Assembly: GCA_020354125.1 (NCBI GenBank)
Contig: CP070643.1
Coordinates: 1,005,848 to 1,069,847 of the forward strand
Source of the DNA: Betaproteobacteria bacterium
GTDB taxonomy: Bacteria; Pseudomonadota; Gammaproteobacteria; Burkholderiales; Eutrophovitaceae
DNA length: 64,000 bases
Direction of reading: 5' to 3'
The notes beneath the pieces are model-generated. The model had not been told where the DNA came from. It was given only the letters and a program-made list of their open reading frames with translations, and did not search any database. Position 1 is the stretch's first letter; each line of letters begins with the position of its first letter. Shown here in pieces: positions 47,023-56,203 of the stretch. Made by a program: the position numbers and the translations under genes.

Positions 47023-48684
47023 ATGGAGCGATCCAGGAAACGGCGCGGCACGCTGAAAGGACGGCAGGTTGATGCTGGTGCGCTGGCACGCGTGCGCCGA
47101 GTGCTTGGTGATGCGCCGCGCCGGCGTGATCTTCTGATCGAGCACTTACACAGCATTCAGGACGCGTTCGGACATTTATCAGCCGCGCATCTTGCTGCCC
47201 TGGCGAGTGAAATGGGTCTGCCTATGGCCGAGGTTTTTGAGGTGGCCACCTTCTACCATCACTTTGACGTTGTAAAGGAAGGTTCCAAAGCGCCGCCGTC
47301 GCTAACCGTCAGGGTATGCGACTCTTTGTCGTGCGAAATGGCTGGAGCGCGCACGCTGCTCGGCAAGTTGCGAGACACGCTCGGTACCGAGGTCCGTGTC
47401 TTGACCGCGCCTTGTGTCGGGCGTTGTGCCGCGGCGCCGGTTGCGGTGGTTCACCGAAACCCGATTGAGCAGGCGACAGCTGAGACGGTGACAACAGCGG
47501 TGCAGTCTGATCGAACTGAGTGTTCCATTCGTCAGTACATTGGCTATGCGCAATACCGTAAGGAGGGTGGCTACCGACTGTTGTCGCGCTGTCTCAAGGG
47601 GCGTCTGGAACGCGAAGCGATCTTCGCGACAATGGAGCAGTCCGGCTTGCGGGGCCTCGGTGGTGCCGGCTTCCCGGCAGGGAAGAAATGGCGCATCGTC
47701 TGGGCCGAAGCTGCGCCGCGGTTGATGGCGATCAACATCGATGAAGGTGAACCGGGCACATTCAAGGATCGATATTTTCTCGAACACGACCCACACCGCT
47801 TTTTGGAGGGCGCAATGATCGCTGCTTGGGCGACGGGCTGTTCAGAGCTATACATCTATTTGCGTGACGAATACGCCGGCTGCCGTACCATCCTGCAGAA
47901 TGAGCTGGCCGCTCTCGAACGTAATCCTCCCTGTGCCATTCCGCCGATTCATTTGCGGCGTGGTGCCGGTGCTTATATTTGCGGTGAGGAATCGGCGATG
48001 ATCGAGTCGATCGAAGGCAAACGCGGTATGCCGAGATTGCGCCCGCCTTATGTAGCGCAGGTTGGTTTGTTCGGACGGCCGACGCTCGAACACAATATGG
48101 AAACCTGTTATTGGGTGCGAGACATCGTCGAGAGAGGTGCCCACTGGTTTTCCGGGCAGGGACGACGTGGCCGCAAAGGGCTGCGTTCGTTTTCCGTGTC
48201 AGGGCGGATCAACCGACCGGGCGTCCATATTGCACCCGCCGGCATCACCCTCAACGAATTGATTAACGAATATTGCGATGGGATGCTCGCCGGGCATCGC
48301 TTGTATGGCTATCTGCCAGGTGGCGCATCAGGTGGCATATTGCCGGCATCGCTGGCAGACGTGCCGCTGGACTTCGACACGCTTGCGCCATATGGTTGCT
48401 TCATCGGCTCGGCAGCCGTGATCGTGTTGTCGGACCAGGACCAGGCGCGTGCCGCGGCGCTCAACGTAATGCGGTTTTTCCACGATGAGTCTTGCGGCCA
48501 GTGCACGCCTTGTCGCGTTGGCACGGCGAAGGCGCTGAAACTGATGCAAAGCGAGCAATGGGACACGGCGTTGCTCGGAGAACTGTCGGAGGTGATGGCA
48601 GATGCTTCAATCTGTGGCTTGGGCCAGGCAGCACCCAATCCGGTGCTTAGTGTCATCAACCATTTCAGCGAAGAATTGAAATAA
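47023..48684 (+). CDS. fdsB: NAD-dependent formate dehydrogenase beta subunit (NuoE-NuoF fusion)
   Basis: This is the diaphorase subunit that passes electrons from formate oxidation to NAD+. The N-terminal NuoE-like thioredoxin-fold domain (about 1-160) has the [2Fe-2S] ligands C99, C104, C131 and C135. The NuoF-like part has the FMN/NAD region GLRGLGGAGFPAGKKW, GEESAMIESIEGKRGMPRLRPP and the [4Fe-4S] motif SCGQCTPCRVGT near residue 490. The two-subunit layout with a fused beta subunit resembles Methylorubrum FDH1 rather than the separate FdsG/FdsB of Cupriavidus. Length is 553; fdsA follows 47 bases later. Confidence 0.9.
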   Translation: MERSRKRRGTLKGRQVDAGALARVRRVLGDAPRRRDLLIEHLHSIQDAFGHLSAAHLAALASEMGLPMAEVFEVATFYHHFDVVKEGSKAPPSLTVRVCDSLSCEMAGARTLLGKLRDTLGTEVRVLTAPCVGRCAAAPVAVVHRNPIEQATAETVTTAVQSDRTECSIRQYIGYAQYRKEGGYRLLSRCLKGRLEREAIFATMEQSGLRGLGGAGFPAGKKWRIVWAEAAPRLMAINIDEGEPGTFKDRYFLEHDPHRFLEGAMIAAWATGCSELYIYLRDEYAGCRTILQNELAALERNPPCAIPPIHLRRGAGAYICGEESAMIESIEGKRGMPRLRPPYVAQVGLFGRPTLEHNMETCYWVRDIVERGAHWFSGQGRRGRKGLRSFSVSGRINRPGVHIAPAGITLNELINEYCDGMLAGHRLYGYLPGGASGGILPASLADVPLDFDTLAPYGCFIGSAAVIVLSDQDQARAAALNVMRFFHDESCGQCTPCRVGTAKALKLMQSEQWDTALLGELSEVMADASICGLGQAAPNPVLSVINHFSEELK

Positions 48685-48731
48685 CAGGTAAGCGCTTCGA
48701 GCTGGCAGCACGGATAAACGGCTAAACGATT

Positions 48732-51545
48732 ATGACCTCGGATACGGATCGCCCCGCGAATTCAAACGGAGTCGAGTTTCGGCTCAACGAGGCGGTAGTG
48801 CATGCCGAATCAGGCGAAACGATACTCCAGGCCGCGCTGCGTAACGGAGTGCAGATTCCCCATCTCTGTTACAAACCGGGGTACCGCGCCGACGGCAACT
48901 GTCGAGCGTGCATGGTGGAAATCGATGGCGAGCGGGTGCTGGCCCCGGCGTGCTGTCGACGGCCGGTTGAAGGTATGCGAGTAAGAAGCAACAGCGAGCG
49001 GGCCGAGCGCTCGCAGCGACTGGTTCTGGAATTAATGCTCTCCGACATGCCGGACAAGCGCTATACGCATGACTCGGAACTGGACCAGTGGGCCGGCAGG
49101 TTGCGGCTCGGCAAGCGGCGTTTTGCGCCGCGCGAGGGGATGGCAGCCGATATCTCGCATCCGGCGATAGCGGTCAACCTTGATGCCTGCATTCAGTGCA
49201 CCCGCTGCGTTCGCGCCTGTCGCGAAGAGCAGATGAATGACGTGATTGGTTACGCGTTTCGCGGTGACCAATCGAAAGTCGTGTTCGACTTTGACGATCC
49301 GATGGGTGACTCGTCCTGCGTCGCCTGCGGCGAGTGTGTGCAGGCTTGCCCCACGGGAGCACTGATGCCGGCACGCGAGGTGGCCTTAGAAGAAGTTGAT
49401 CGCGAAGTTGACTCGGTCTGCCCGTATTGCGGTGTCGGCTGTCAGATTACTTATCACGTGAGGAATAACCGCATCCAGTGGGTCGAAGGCCGCGACGGGC
49501 CAGCGAACCGCGGTCGATTGTGTGTCAAGGGACGCTATGGCTTTGACTACGTGCATCACAAACACAGGTTGACCACACCGTTGATTCGCAAGCCTGGCGC
49601 GGCGAAGGATGCTAATGCCGCGATGGACCCGGAAAAATTCCATCAGGTCTTTCGCAAGGCGAGCTGGGAAGAAGCGCTGAACCTTGCCGCCGACAGGCTG
49701 CGCGAGATACGCGATAGCGTCGGCAACAAGGCGCTGGCAGGATTCGGATCGGCCAAATGCAGTAACGAAGAAGCTTATCTGTTCCAGAAACTGGTACGCA
49801 CCGGGTTTGGATCCAACAACGTCGACCATTGTACGCGGTTGTGTCACGCGTCGTCGGTTGCTGCATTGCTCGAGGGCATTGGGTCGGGCGCGGTATCGAA
49901 TCAGGTGAGCGACGTGCTCAAAGCCGAGGTGATCCTGGTCATCGGCTCCAACACCACGAGCAATCATCCAGTGGCCGCAACCTGGATGAAAAACGCTGCC
50001 GCAGCGGGGGCGACGCTGATCGTATGTGATCCGCACCGCTCGGACCTGGCCCGCCACGCATCGCACTACTTGCAGTTCAAGCCCGACACCGACGTTGCGC
50101 TGCTCAACGCGATGCTAAATGTTATTGTCGAAGAAGACTTGGTCGACGAGCAGTTCGTTGAGCAACGCACCAGCAACTTTGAGGCGCTGCGTCATAACGT
50201 CAAAAGCTACAGTCCTGAGGCGATGGCGCCAGAGTGCGGTATTCCGGCAGACACTATTCGCAACATCGCCCGTTTGTACGCAACGTCAAGAGCGTCGATG
50301 ATTTTTTGGGGGATGGGGATTTCGCAGCATGTGCATGGCACAGATAACGCTCGCTGCTTGATTGCCCTGGCACTGGCCACTGGGCAAATCGGCCGCCCGG
50401 GCACCGGCTTGCATCCGTTACGCGGTCAGAACAATGTCCAGGGTGCCTCTGATGCCGGACTGATTCCGATGGTGTTTCCAGATTACCAGCGCGTCGACAA
50501 TCCCCAGGCACACACGCGGTTCGAGAAATTATGGAATACCGAACTGGACAATGCGCCGGGACTGACAGTAGTAGAAATCATCGACGCCGCGCACAATGGT
50601 GACATCAAAGCAATGTACATCATGGGCGAAAATCCGGCGATGTCGGACCCTGACCTGAACCATGCGCGTGCTGCGTTGGCCAATCTCGATTGGCTGGTGG
50701 TGCAGGATATCTTCCTGACCGAGACGGCTTATCTGGCCGACGTCGTGCTGCCGGCCACCGCTTGGCCGGAAAAGAGCGGCACTGTGACCAATACCGATCG
50801 CATGGTTCAGTTAGGGCATCAGGCATTGCAACCACCAGGCGAGGCGCGGCCCGATCTGGAGCTGATACAAGAGATAGCGCGCCGGTTAGGTCTGGATTGG
50901 CACTACTCGGGACCGCACGAGGTGTTCGAAGAGATGCGCCAAGCGATGCCATCAATCGGCGGTATCACCTGGCAGCGTCTGGAGAAAGAGTACTCGGTCA
51001 CTTATCCATGCGAAAACGAGGGCGACCCGGGCAGTCCGGTCGTGTTTGCCGACCGTTTTCCAACCGCCGACGGGCGTGGCAAATTTGTTCCAGCGGGCAT
51101 CATTCCCGCGGCGGAGCATCCGGACCGTGAATACCCGATGGTACTGATCACCGGAAGGCAGCTCGAGCACTGGCATACCGGCGCTATCACACGAAGATCC
51201 GGCGTGCTGGACGCGATCGAGCCTGAGCCGACTGCACTAATGCATCCGCTCGACCTCGATATGCTCAACGTCAGGCCGGGTGAAGTTGTAACCGTCTCAT
51301 CGCGCCGCGGCAGCATCTCACTGTATGCGCGCGCTGATGATGGCACACCGCCGGGAACGGTTGTCATTGCCTTTGCCTACCACGAAGCGGCGGCGAACAA
51401 GCTGACTAATCCCGCACTTGACCCGTTTGGCAAGATTCCCGAGTTCAAATATTGCGCTATTAGGGTCACCAAGGGTGGCAAACCGCCTTCGCCTGGCAGC
51501 TTTGGCGGTGGAAAGACCGCTCAGGACATGCTCGTAAAGTTGTAG
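48732..51545 (+). CDS. fdsA: NAD-dependent formate dehydrogenase alpha subunit (Mo/W-bisMGD)
   Basis: This is the catalytic subunit oxidising formate to CO2 in the cytoplasm. The N-terminal [2Fe-2S] ferredoxin domain has its ligands around CYKPGYRADGNCRACM (46-60) and at C74. Two [4Fe-4S] motifs follow (CIQCTRCVRAC at 153-163, CVACGECVQAC at 196-206). The molybdopterin domain has its own [4Fe-4S] (CPYCGVGC at 230-237). The metal-ligand position is Cys371 in TRLCHASSVA, followed by the usual His, so no selenocysteine is needed. Length is 937. No separate small FdsD subunit or FdsC is found next to it. Confidence 0.92.
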   Translation: MTSDTDRPANSNGVEFRLNEAVVHAESGETILQAALRNGVQIPHLCYKPGYRADGNCRACMVEIDGERVLAPACCRRPVEGMRVRSNSERAERSQRLVLELMLSDMPDKRYTHDSELDQWAGRLRLGKRRFAPREGMAADISHPAIAVNLDACIQCTRCVRACREEQMNDVIGYAFRGDQSKVVFDFDDPMGDSSCVACGECVQACPTGALMPAREVALEEVDREVDSVCPYCGVGCQITYHVRNNRIQWVEGRDGPANRGRLCVKGRYGFDYVHHKHRLTTPLIRKPGAAKDANAAMDPEKFHQVFRKASWEEALNLAADRLREIRDSVGNKALAGFGSAKCSNEEAYLFQKLVRTGFGSNNVDHCTRLCHASSVAALLEGIGSGAVSNQVSDVLKAEVILVIGSNTTSNHPVAATWMKNAAAAGATLIVCDPHRSDLARHASHYLQFKPDTDVALLNAMLNVIVEEDLVDEQFVEQRTSNFEALRHNVKSYSPEAMAPECGIPADTIRNIARLYATSRASMIFWGMGISQHVHGTDNARCLIALALATGQIGRPGTGLHPLRGQNNVQGASDAGLIPMVFPDYQRVDNPQAHTRFEKLWNTELDNAPGLTVVEIIDAAHNGDIKAMYIMGENPAMSDPDLNHARAALANLDWLVVQDIFLTETAYLADVVLPATAWPEKSGTVTNTDRMVQLGHQALQPPGEARPDLELIQEIARRLGLDWHYSGPHEVFEEMRQAMPSIGGITWQRLEKEYSVTYPCENEGDPGSPVVFADRFPTADGRGKFVPAGIIPAAEHPDREYPMVLITGRQLEHWHTGAITRRSGVLDAIEPEPTALMHPLDLDMLNVRPGEVVTVSSRRGSISLYARADDGTPPGTVVIAFAYHEAAANKLTNPALDPFGKIPEFKYCAIRVTKGGKPPSPGSFGGGKTAQDMLVKL

Positions 51546-51572
51546 TTCGTGCCGCCGGCGTCTGTTCGGCAG

Positions 51573-51989
51573 TCAGTCGGGTATGAAGCGTAACGCTACG
51601 CCATTATTGCAGTAGCGCAATCCCGTCGGAGCCGGTCCGTCTTCGAAAACATGGCCATGGTGGCCGCCACAGCTAGCGCAATGATATTCCGTGCGTTCCA
51701 TGAACAGTTTTCGATCTGTCTTTGTTTCGAAGGCGTTATCGACGCATGTGTAAAAACTTGGCCAGCCGGTCCCGCTGTCGAACTTCATGTCGGAAGTGAA
51801 CAGCGGTTGACCGCATCCGGCGCAAACGAATGTTCCTTTGCGATGCTCGTCGTTCAGCGGGCTCGTGAAGCTTCGCTCAGTGCCTTCTTGGCGCAGCACC
51901 TGGTACTGCTCTTTTGAAAGCTCTTTGCGCCATTGCTCATCGGTTTTGTCAATCTTGGATTTGTCGATCTTGCGGTTCATATTGACCAT
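51573..51989 (-). CDS. msrB: Peptide-methionine (R)-S-oxide reductase MsrB
   Basis: MsrB reduces methionine-R-sulfoxide in oxidised proteins. Two zinc CxxC pairs (CAGCGQPLF and CASCGGHHGH), FDSGTGWPSFY and the catalytic cysteine in RYCNNGVALRF are present. The open frame reaches 52163, but family homology begins near DKSKIDKTDEQWRKELS, so an ATG at 51989 or 51980 is likely; 138 residues with the former. It is convergent with fdsA. No signal peptide. Confidence 0.9.
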   Translation of the reverse strand: MVNMNRKIDKSKIDKTDEQWRKELSKEQYQVLRQEGTERSFTSPLNDEHRKGTFVCAGCGQPLFTSDMKFDSGTGWPSFYTCVDNAFETKTDRKLFMERTEYHCASCGGHHGHVFEDGPAPTGLRYCNNGVALRFIPD

Positions 51990-52614
51990 TGTATTCGCGT
52001 TGGTGCATCCAAGCGAGATTCTGTGTACACGCCGCGCGCCGTAATCGCCGTCTTCCGCGTTGGATTCGTGTTGGCGAAAACCGTCGAACATTGCAGCAAG
52101 CTGTCTCCCCGCGAGATCGTACATCCTTGGCGCAGGCCGGAGCCTTGCGCTGACGGTCTGCACACAACCATGAGGGAAAGTCTCCGAAACATATTATCGA
52201 GAAAACCGATGAAATATTCCGATAATATAAACATTGTCGATTAATTGACCACGATAGTTTGATTTGACGTGGCGTGGTTGACCGAGTGTTGGGACTTCGT
52301 CACTTGTCGTAAGTTCATCATTCGCTGATTCAAGTGCCGTAAGTTAATTACTTAAAAATGAGTGGCTTTTTTGGTGATTGAACAAAAAGATCGGCTGGTA
52401 CGGAATTAGCAGACGACGATGCTTGAGGGAGGAGTGTGGTTTCGTTAGGGAGACAAGAAAGATGATGATGCCCAAGAATCGAATACAGCAAGCGACACGG
52501 GGCGCGAGGGCCAGACGACACGGCGATTTCATTACTATCGGCAACGTCAAAAAAAAAATATCGCCTCTTTTTCAGTCTGACCGCTCCCCGAACACAGCGG
52601 GTAGTAATGCAGCC
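51990..52614. other. A+T-rich gap between msrB and a hypothetical gene
   Basis: No gene is well supported here. An inverted repeat ATATTATCG (52191-52199) / CGATAATAT (52220-52228) with a 20-base loop sits in DNA clearly richer in A/T than the flanks. A 10-base A run is at 52549-52558. An ATG at 52462 preceded by GGGAGACAAGAAAG is in frame with the 52615 gene and could be its real start. Direct-repeat fragments (CGTAAGTT near 52307 and 52339) were seen but are weak. Confidence 0.4.
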
Positions 52615-52932
52615 ATGGTGAAGGTATTTCCTGCAAGTTATCGAGAAATTGTGAGGGTTTTTCCCTGGCGCTCAAAGGAATGGAGCGTCGAGCTGTACCC
52701 GGACGAACAGCCATTCCTGTTCCCGTCCAAGGGCCAGGCGATTTCGTTTGCTCTTGCGTGGGCTGATTACCATCAACCCTGCGAGGTTCGTGTCTTTGAT
52801 GGTGCCGGTGAGTTACAGCGTGATATAAAAGTACCGGACGGGAATTACCGCCGGATGGCATCTGCAGATCGGCGACGCGAGCAGGTCGAAATCGATTTTG
52901 CCGATCGGCGTAATCGCGAACGCCGCGTATGA
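52615..52932 (+). CDS. Conserved-looking hypothetical protein, about 105 residues
   Basis: The sequence VRVFPWRSKEWSVELYPDEQPFLFPSKGQAISFALAWADYHQPCEVRVFDGAGELQRD has codon usage and composition of a real protein. Its layout (W at the core, segment with repeated Ala, closing V-V-F-D-G-x-G) is reminiscent of DUF2188-like small domains, but I cannot assign it. The tail is highly charged (ADRRREQVEIDFADRRNRERR). The start is uncertain: 52615 or 52462 (156 residues). It is convergent with moeA and shows no membrane segment. Confidence 0.55.
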   Translation: MVKVFPASYREIVRVFPWRSKEWSVELYPDEQPFLFPSKGQAISFALAWADYHQPCEVRVFDGAGELQRDIKVPDGNYRRMASADRRREQVEIDFADRRNRERRV

Positions 52933-53000
52933 AATCGATCCGTCTGTTTTGCCAAGTTGAAGGCGGCCATTCCCGGACCGCGGCTTTCCCGAGCGGCTGA

Positions 53001-54272
53001 CTAGACGAGCCCTTCCAGCGATTGGACTTCGACAATGGCGCCGGCGTCGAGTCGGCCCGTTTCGGTCGGCAATACGATAAAGCAATGCGCCTGACTCATT
53101 GACGAGAGGATGCCGGATCCCTGATCGCCGGTCGGTCTGACGGTCCACTCGCCGTCCTCCGCGCGCGAAAGGATGCCGCGCTGAAATTCAGTACGCCCGG
53201 GCGCTTTCTTGATCGGCGCCGTGCAACGCGCTCTCATGGTCGGCAGTGGCTTGATCGTTGTTTGGCCCTGCAGCACGGCCAGCGCCTCACGCACGAACTG
53301 GTAAAAAGTCACCATCACCGCCACCGGATTGCCGGGCAGTCCGAAAAAGTGTGCCCGGCCAATTTTGCCGTATGCCATCGGCCGTCCTGGCTTCATGGCG
53401 ATCTTCCAGAACAGCACTTCGCCGAGACGGTCGAGAATCTGCTTCACGTAATCCGCCTCACCAACTGAAACGCCGCCGCTGGTAATGATGACATCGGCCG
53501 CTTCAGAGGCCTCGGCGAACGCCTTTTCAATTGCTTCGGGCGTGTCGCGGATCACGCCCATGTCGAGAAGCTCGCACCCGGCGCGTGTCAGCATGCCGTA
53601 CAAGGTGTAACGATTGCTGTCATAGATTTGTCCGGGACCGAGCGGCTGGCCGATGCTGACCAGTTCATCGCCGGTGGAGAAGAAGGCGACACGCAGTCTG
53701 CGGTACACGTGAACCTCGCCTATGCCAAGAGATGCCATCAGGCCGAGTTCGGCGGGTCTGACCAGTTGCCCTTTTTTCAGTGCCGGCTCGTCTTTCTTCA
53801 GGTCCTCGCCGGCCTTGCGCGTATTCGTCCCGGCTTCCGGTACCGCCGTAACCGACACGCTGTCGCCACTGGTTTTGGCGCGCTCCTGCATGATGACCGT
53901 ATCGGCGCCTTGCGGCAAAACCGCGCCGGTCATGATGCGCACCGTTTCGCCAGTGCCAACTTCTCCTTCAAATGGTTTACCTGCGAATGCCGTGCCGACC
54001 AGTTTCAGCGTAGCTTCCGCATCGGGCTTCAGATCGGCAAAGCGCACCGCGTACCCGTCCATAGCTGAATTGTCATGTCCGGGCACGTTGACCGGGGAAA
54101 TTACGTCGGCTGCCAGGACGCGCCCAAGCGCATCCCGAATGTGCAGGCGCTCGAAAGCGGTGACCGGTTCGAGCACGGCGCGAATGTACTCGCGCGCTTT
54201 CGAGACCGGCATCGAGTTCGGATCATAGTCGTCCGCGCAGGACAGTTCACGTAGTGATTTGGAAGAAGACAT
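53001..54272 (-). CDS. moeA: Molybdopterin molybdenumtransferase MoeA
   Basis: MoeA inserts molybdate into adenylylated molybdopterin. ISPVNVPGHDNSAMDGYAVR, the MoaB/Mog-like domain TGDELV and SGGVSVGEADYVKQIL, and PGRPMAYGKI with FGLPGNPVAVMVTF are conserved. Length is 423, with a C-terminal domain IV ending in EVQSLEGLV. It runs with moaA (68-base gap, moaA upstream), forming a cofactor operon that feeds the formate dehydrogenases on either side. Confidence 0.96.
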   Translation of the reverse strand: MSSSKSLRELSCADDYDPNSMPVSKAREYIRAVLEPVTAFERLHIRDALGRVLAADVISPVNVPGHDNSAMDGYAVRFADLKPDAEATLKLVGTAFAGKPFEGEVGTGETVRIMTGAVLPQGADTVIMQERAKTSGDSVSVTAVPEAGTNTRKAGEDLKKDEPALKKGQLVRPAELGLMASLGIGEVHVYRRLRVAFFSTGDELVSIGQPLGPGQIYDSNRYTLYGMLTRAGCELLDMGVIRDTPEAIEKAFAEASEAADVIITSGGVSVGEADYVKQILDRLGEVLFWKIAMKPGRPMAYGKIGRAHFFGLPGNPVAVMVTFYQFVREALAVLQGQTTIKPLPTMRARCTAPIKKAPGRTEFQRGILSRAEDGEWTVRPTGDQGSGILSSMSQAHCFIVLPTETGRLDAGAIVEVQSLEGLV

Positions 54273-54340
54273 GGGAATTTTCTAGTGCTGCAAACTCGAT
54301 TTGGATGGTTTAACCGTTAGCGAAAGGCGCCGGTGGCAGA

Positions 54341-55378
54341 TCAGCCGCCGATGTAAGACATTTCCACTTTTCTCAGTTTTGCCGTTTCCGCCGTCCGTAC
54401 CTCGGAGTAGTTGTCGTTGCGCGCTCGCCAGATGCTCGCAATAACATCAGATATCTGCTCGTCAGAAGCACCGTTGCGCAGTAACGAACGCAGGTCAGTA
54501 CCGCGCGTTGCAAACAGACAGGTGTATACGGAACCTTCGGCGGACAGACGGGCGCGCGTGCAATCGCGGCAGAATGCCTGGGTTACCGACGAAACAAATC
54601 CGATCTCGCCGGACCCATCCTTGTAGTGCCAGCGCTCGGCCACCTCGCCCAGGTAATTGGGTTGCGCCGGTTCAATGGCAAAGACGTTGTTAATCCGCTC
54701 GGCGAGTTCTCGTGATGGCACGACGTGCTCCATCTGCCAGCCATTGGTGAAACCAACGTCCATGAACTCGATGAATCTCAGTATGTGACCGCTGCCCTTG
54801 AAATAGCGCGCCATGTCGACCGCCGCATCGTCGTTGACGCCGCGCTTGACTACCATGTTGATCTTGATCGGATTGAGTCCAACCCGGTCAGCCTCTTCGA
54901 TGCCGGCAAGCACTTTGGCAACCGGAAAGTCGACGTCATTCATGGCGCGGAATACCGCATCGTCGAGTGAATCCAGGCTGACGGTCACTCGTTGCAAGCC
55001 GGCATCTTTCAGCAGACGCGCCTTTTGTTTGAGCAGTGAGGCGTTGGTTGTCAATGTGAGATCAAGCGATGTGTCCTGGGCAAGCTTCTCGATAAGCCGT
55101 TCGAGTTGTCGGCGTACCAGAGGCTCGCCGCCGGTGATACGAACTTTCTCGATACCGTGATGCTTGAATATCCCTACCAGTCGATTGATTTCATCAAACG
55201 AAAGTAGCTGGCTGCGTTCCAGAAACTGGAAGTCGCGGCCATATACTTCCTTTGGCATGCAGTACGTGCAACGGAAATTGCAACGATCGGTCACTGAAAT
55301 GCGCAGGTCGCGCAGGTGGCGACTCCGTGTGTCGGTAACCAGGGCGGGAGCTGGCGTATCGCTCGAAAGGCTGGCCAT
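54341..55378 (-). CDS. moaA: GTP 3',8-cyclase MoaA
   Basis: MoaA is a radical-SAM enzyme that, with MoaC, converts GTP to cyclic pyranopterin monophosphate, the first molybdopterin step. The N-terminal CxxxCxxC is seen in [12 protein letters not shown], with [10 protein letters not shown]. The C-terminal second cluster appears as [20 protein letters not shown]. The C-terminal GG tail (SYIGG) needed in the reaction is present. Length is 345. moaC, moaD and moaE are not in the window. Confidence 0.96.
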   Translation of the reverse strand: MASLSSDTPAPALVTDTRSRHLRDLRISVTDRCNFRCTYCMPKEVYGRDFQFLERSQLLSFDEINRLVGIFKHHGIEKVRITGGEPLVRRQLERLIEKLAQDTSLDLTLTTNASLLKQKARLLKDAGLQRVTVSLDSLDDAVFRAMNDVDFPVAKVLAGIEEADRVGLNPIKINMVVKRGVNDDAAVDMARYFKGSGHILRFIEFMDVGFTNGWQMEHVVPSRELAERINNVFAIEPAQPNYLGEVAERWHYKDGSGEIGFVSSVTQAFCRDCTRARLSAEGSVYTCLFATRGTDLRSLLRNGASDEQISDVIASIWRARNDNYSEVRTAETAKLRKVEMSYIGG

Positions 55379-55560
55379 GAATGTGATCCGTTCGAGAAGA
55401 TGGTTGTGGCGAGAACCGGAGCATTATATATGATTGAACACAACGCGGTTGTCGCCGCCTAACGATCCCGGTTGCCGTCGCCGATCATTCGAATTTCATC
55501 GGCTCCGAGCAAAAGTCCGTGTGTGCCAGACTGACTAATCGTTCATATCAATGCTGATAA
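55379..55560. other. Divergent intergenic region between moaA and the exported formate dehydrogenase operon
   Basis: It contains a consensus -10 (TATAAT on the minus strand, 55423-55428) that could serve moaA, but no good -35 at 16-18 bases. It must also hold the promoter of the rightward operon, which I could not place. Beyond 55560 it continues into a small open frame and an 18-bp tandem repeat. Confidence 0.4.
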
Positions 55561-55716
55561 ATGCAGCGGTTGCAAGGCGTGCTTCGTATTGCACTGCTTG
55601 GCGCCGTGCTACTTGCTGCTGTAGTACTTGGCGCCGCTACTCTGGGTTATAGTGCTTCGATAAAACATAGTGCTTCGATAAAACATAAGGAGGCGCATGC
55701 AGCAACCCAGGTTTGA
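55561..55716 (+). CDS. Candidate small membrane protein, 51 residues
   Basis: The ATG at 55561 opens a 51-codon frame with a positively charged start (QRLQGVLR) and a single hydrophobic helix (IALLGAVLLAAVVLGAATLG). A short polar tail follows, in which SASIKH occurs twice because of the 18-bp tandem duplication at 55649-55684. It ends 20 bases inside the DUF3305 gene. There is no strong ribosome site. The membrane-protein pattern and in-frame repeat favour a real gene, but it could be chance. Confidence 0.3.
   Translation: MQRLQGVLRIALLGAVLLAAVVLGAATLGYSASIKHSASIKHKEAHAATQV
55649..55684 (+). repeat. 18-bp perfect tandem duplication before the DUF3305 gene
   Basis: ATAGTGCTTCGATAAAAC occurs twice, head to tail and without mismatch, ending 12 bases before the ATG at 55697. 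A ribosome site AAGGAGG lies at 55687-55693, just after the second copy. Perfect identity suggests a recent duplication. Confidence 0.9.
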
Positions 55717-56176
55717 ATTAGCGGTCGTCATGCAAAAGCGGCCGATCGACAATCGCTGGCAGTCCGAGATTTGGGGACCGGTGGCGGTAATGGCTGACAC
55801 CGTCACGCAAAAAGGGCCCGAGCGGATCATGGAATCAGGCGGTGTGGAACGCTGGGTATTTCATGGATTGCAACTGACACTGCGACGCGAGGAGGCCGAA
55901 GGTTACTACCTGAATATATCCACACAGCAACCGAGGGTATTCGTGCAGTGGCATATCGATGATGAGCGCGGCGTGCCGCAACAGGTCACTGCCAGTTATA
56001 ACGATGCATGCACGTGGATGGACGCAGGCGAGCAGGTCGACTCGGTGGCGATGCCGCCTGACATGTACGATGTCGTGAGCGCGTTTGCGCGTCAACACTA
56101 TCGCCCCGAACCGAAAAAGCGGATTCGGCCGCGCTCGTTCCGGTCAAAGGTGCAGGGCCCGCGCTCGCGTCACTGA
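55697..56176 (+). CDS. DUF3305 domain protein of formate dehydrogenase operon
   Basis: This 159-residue soluble protein (FELAVVMQKRPIDNRWQSEIWGPVAV, NISTQQPRVFVQWHIDD, then a basic Pro/Arg tail) matches the DUF3305 family. That family is found at the head of exported formate dehydrogenase operons together with DUF3306, a polyferredoxin and a TorD-like chaperone. The molecular role is unknown; co-occurrence suggests help in assembly or maturation. AAGGAGG precedes the ATG by only 3 bases. Confidence 0.85.
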   Translation: MQQPRFELAVVMQKRPIDNRWQSEIWGPVAVMADTVTQKGPERIMESGGVERWVFHGLQLTLRREEAEGYYLNISTQQPRVFVQWHIDDERGVPQQVTASYNDACTWMDAGEQVDSVAMPPDMYDVVSAFARQHYRPEPKKRIRPRSFRSKVQGPRSRH

Positions 56177-56203
56177 CTGGCGCGGGCATATCCAGGGCGA
56201 ACA

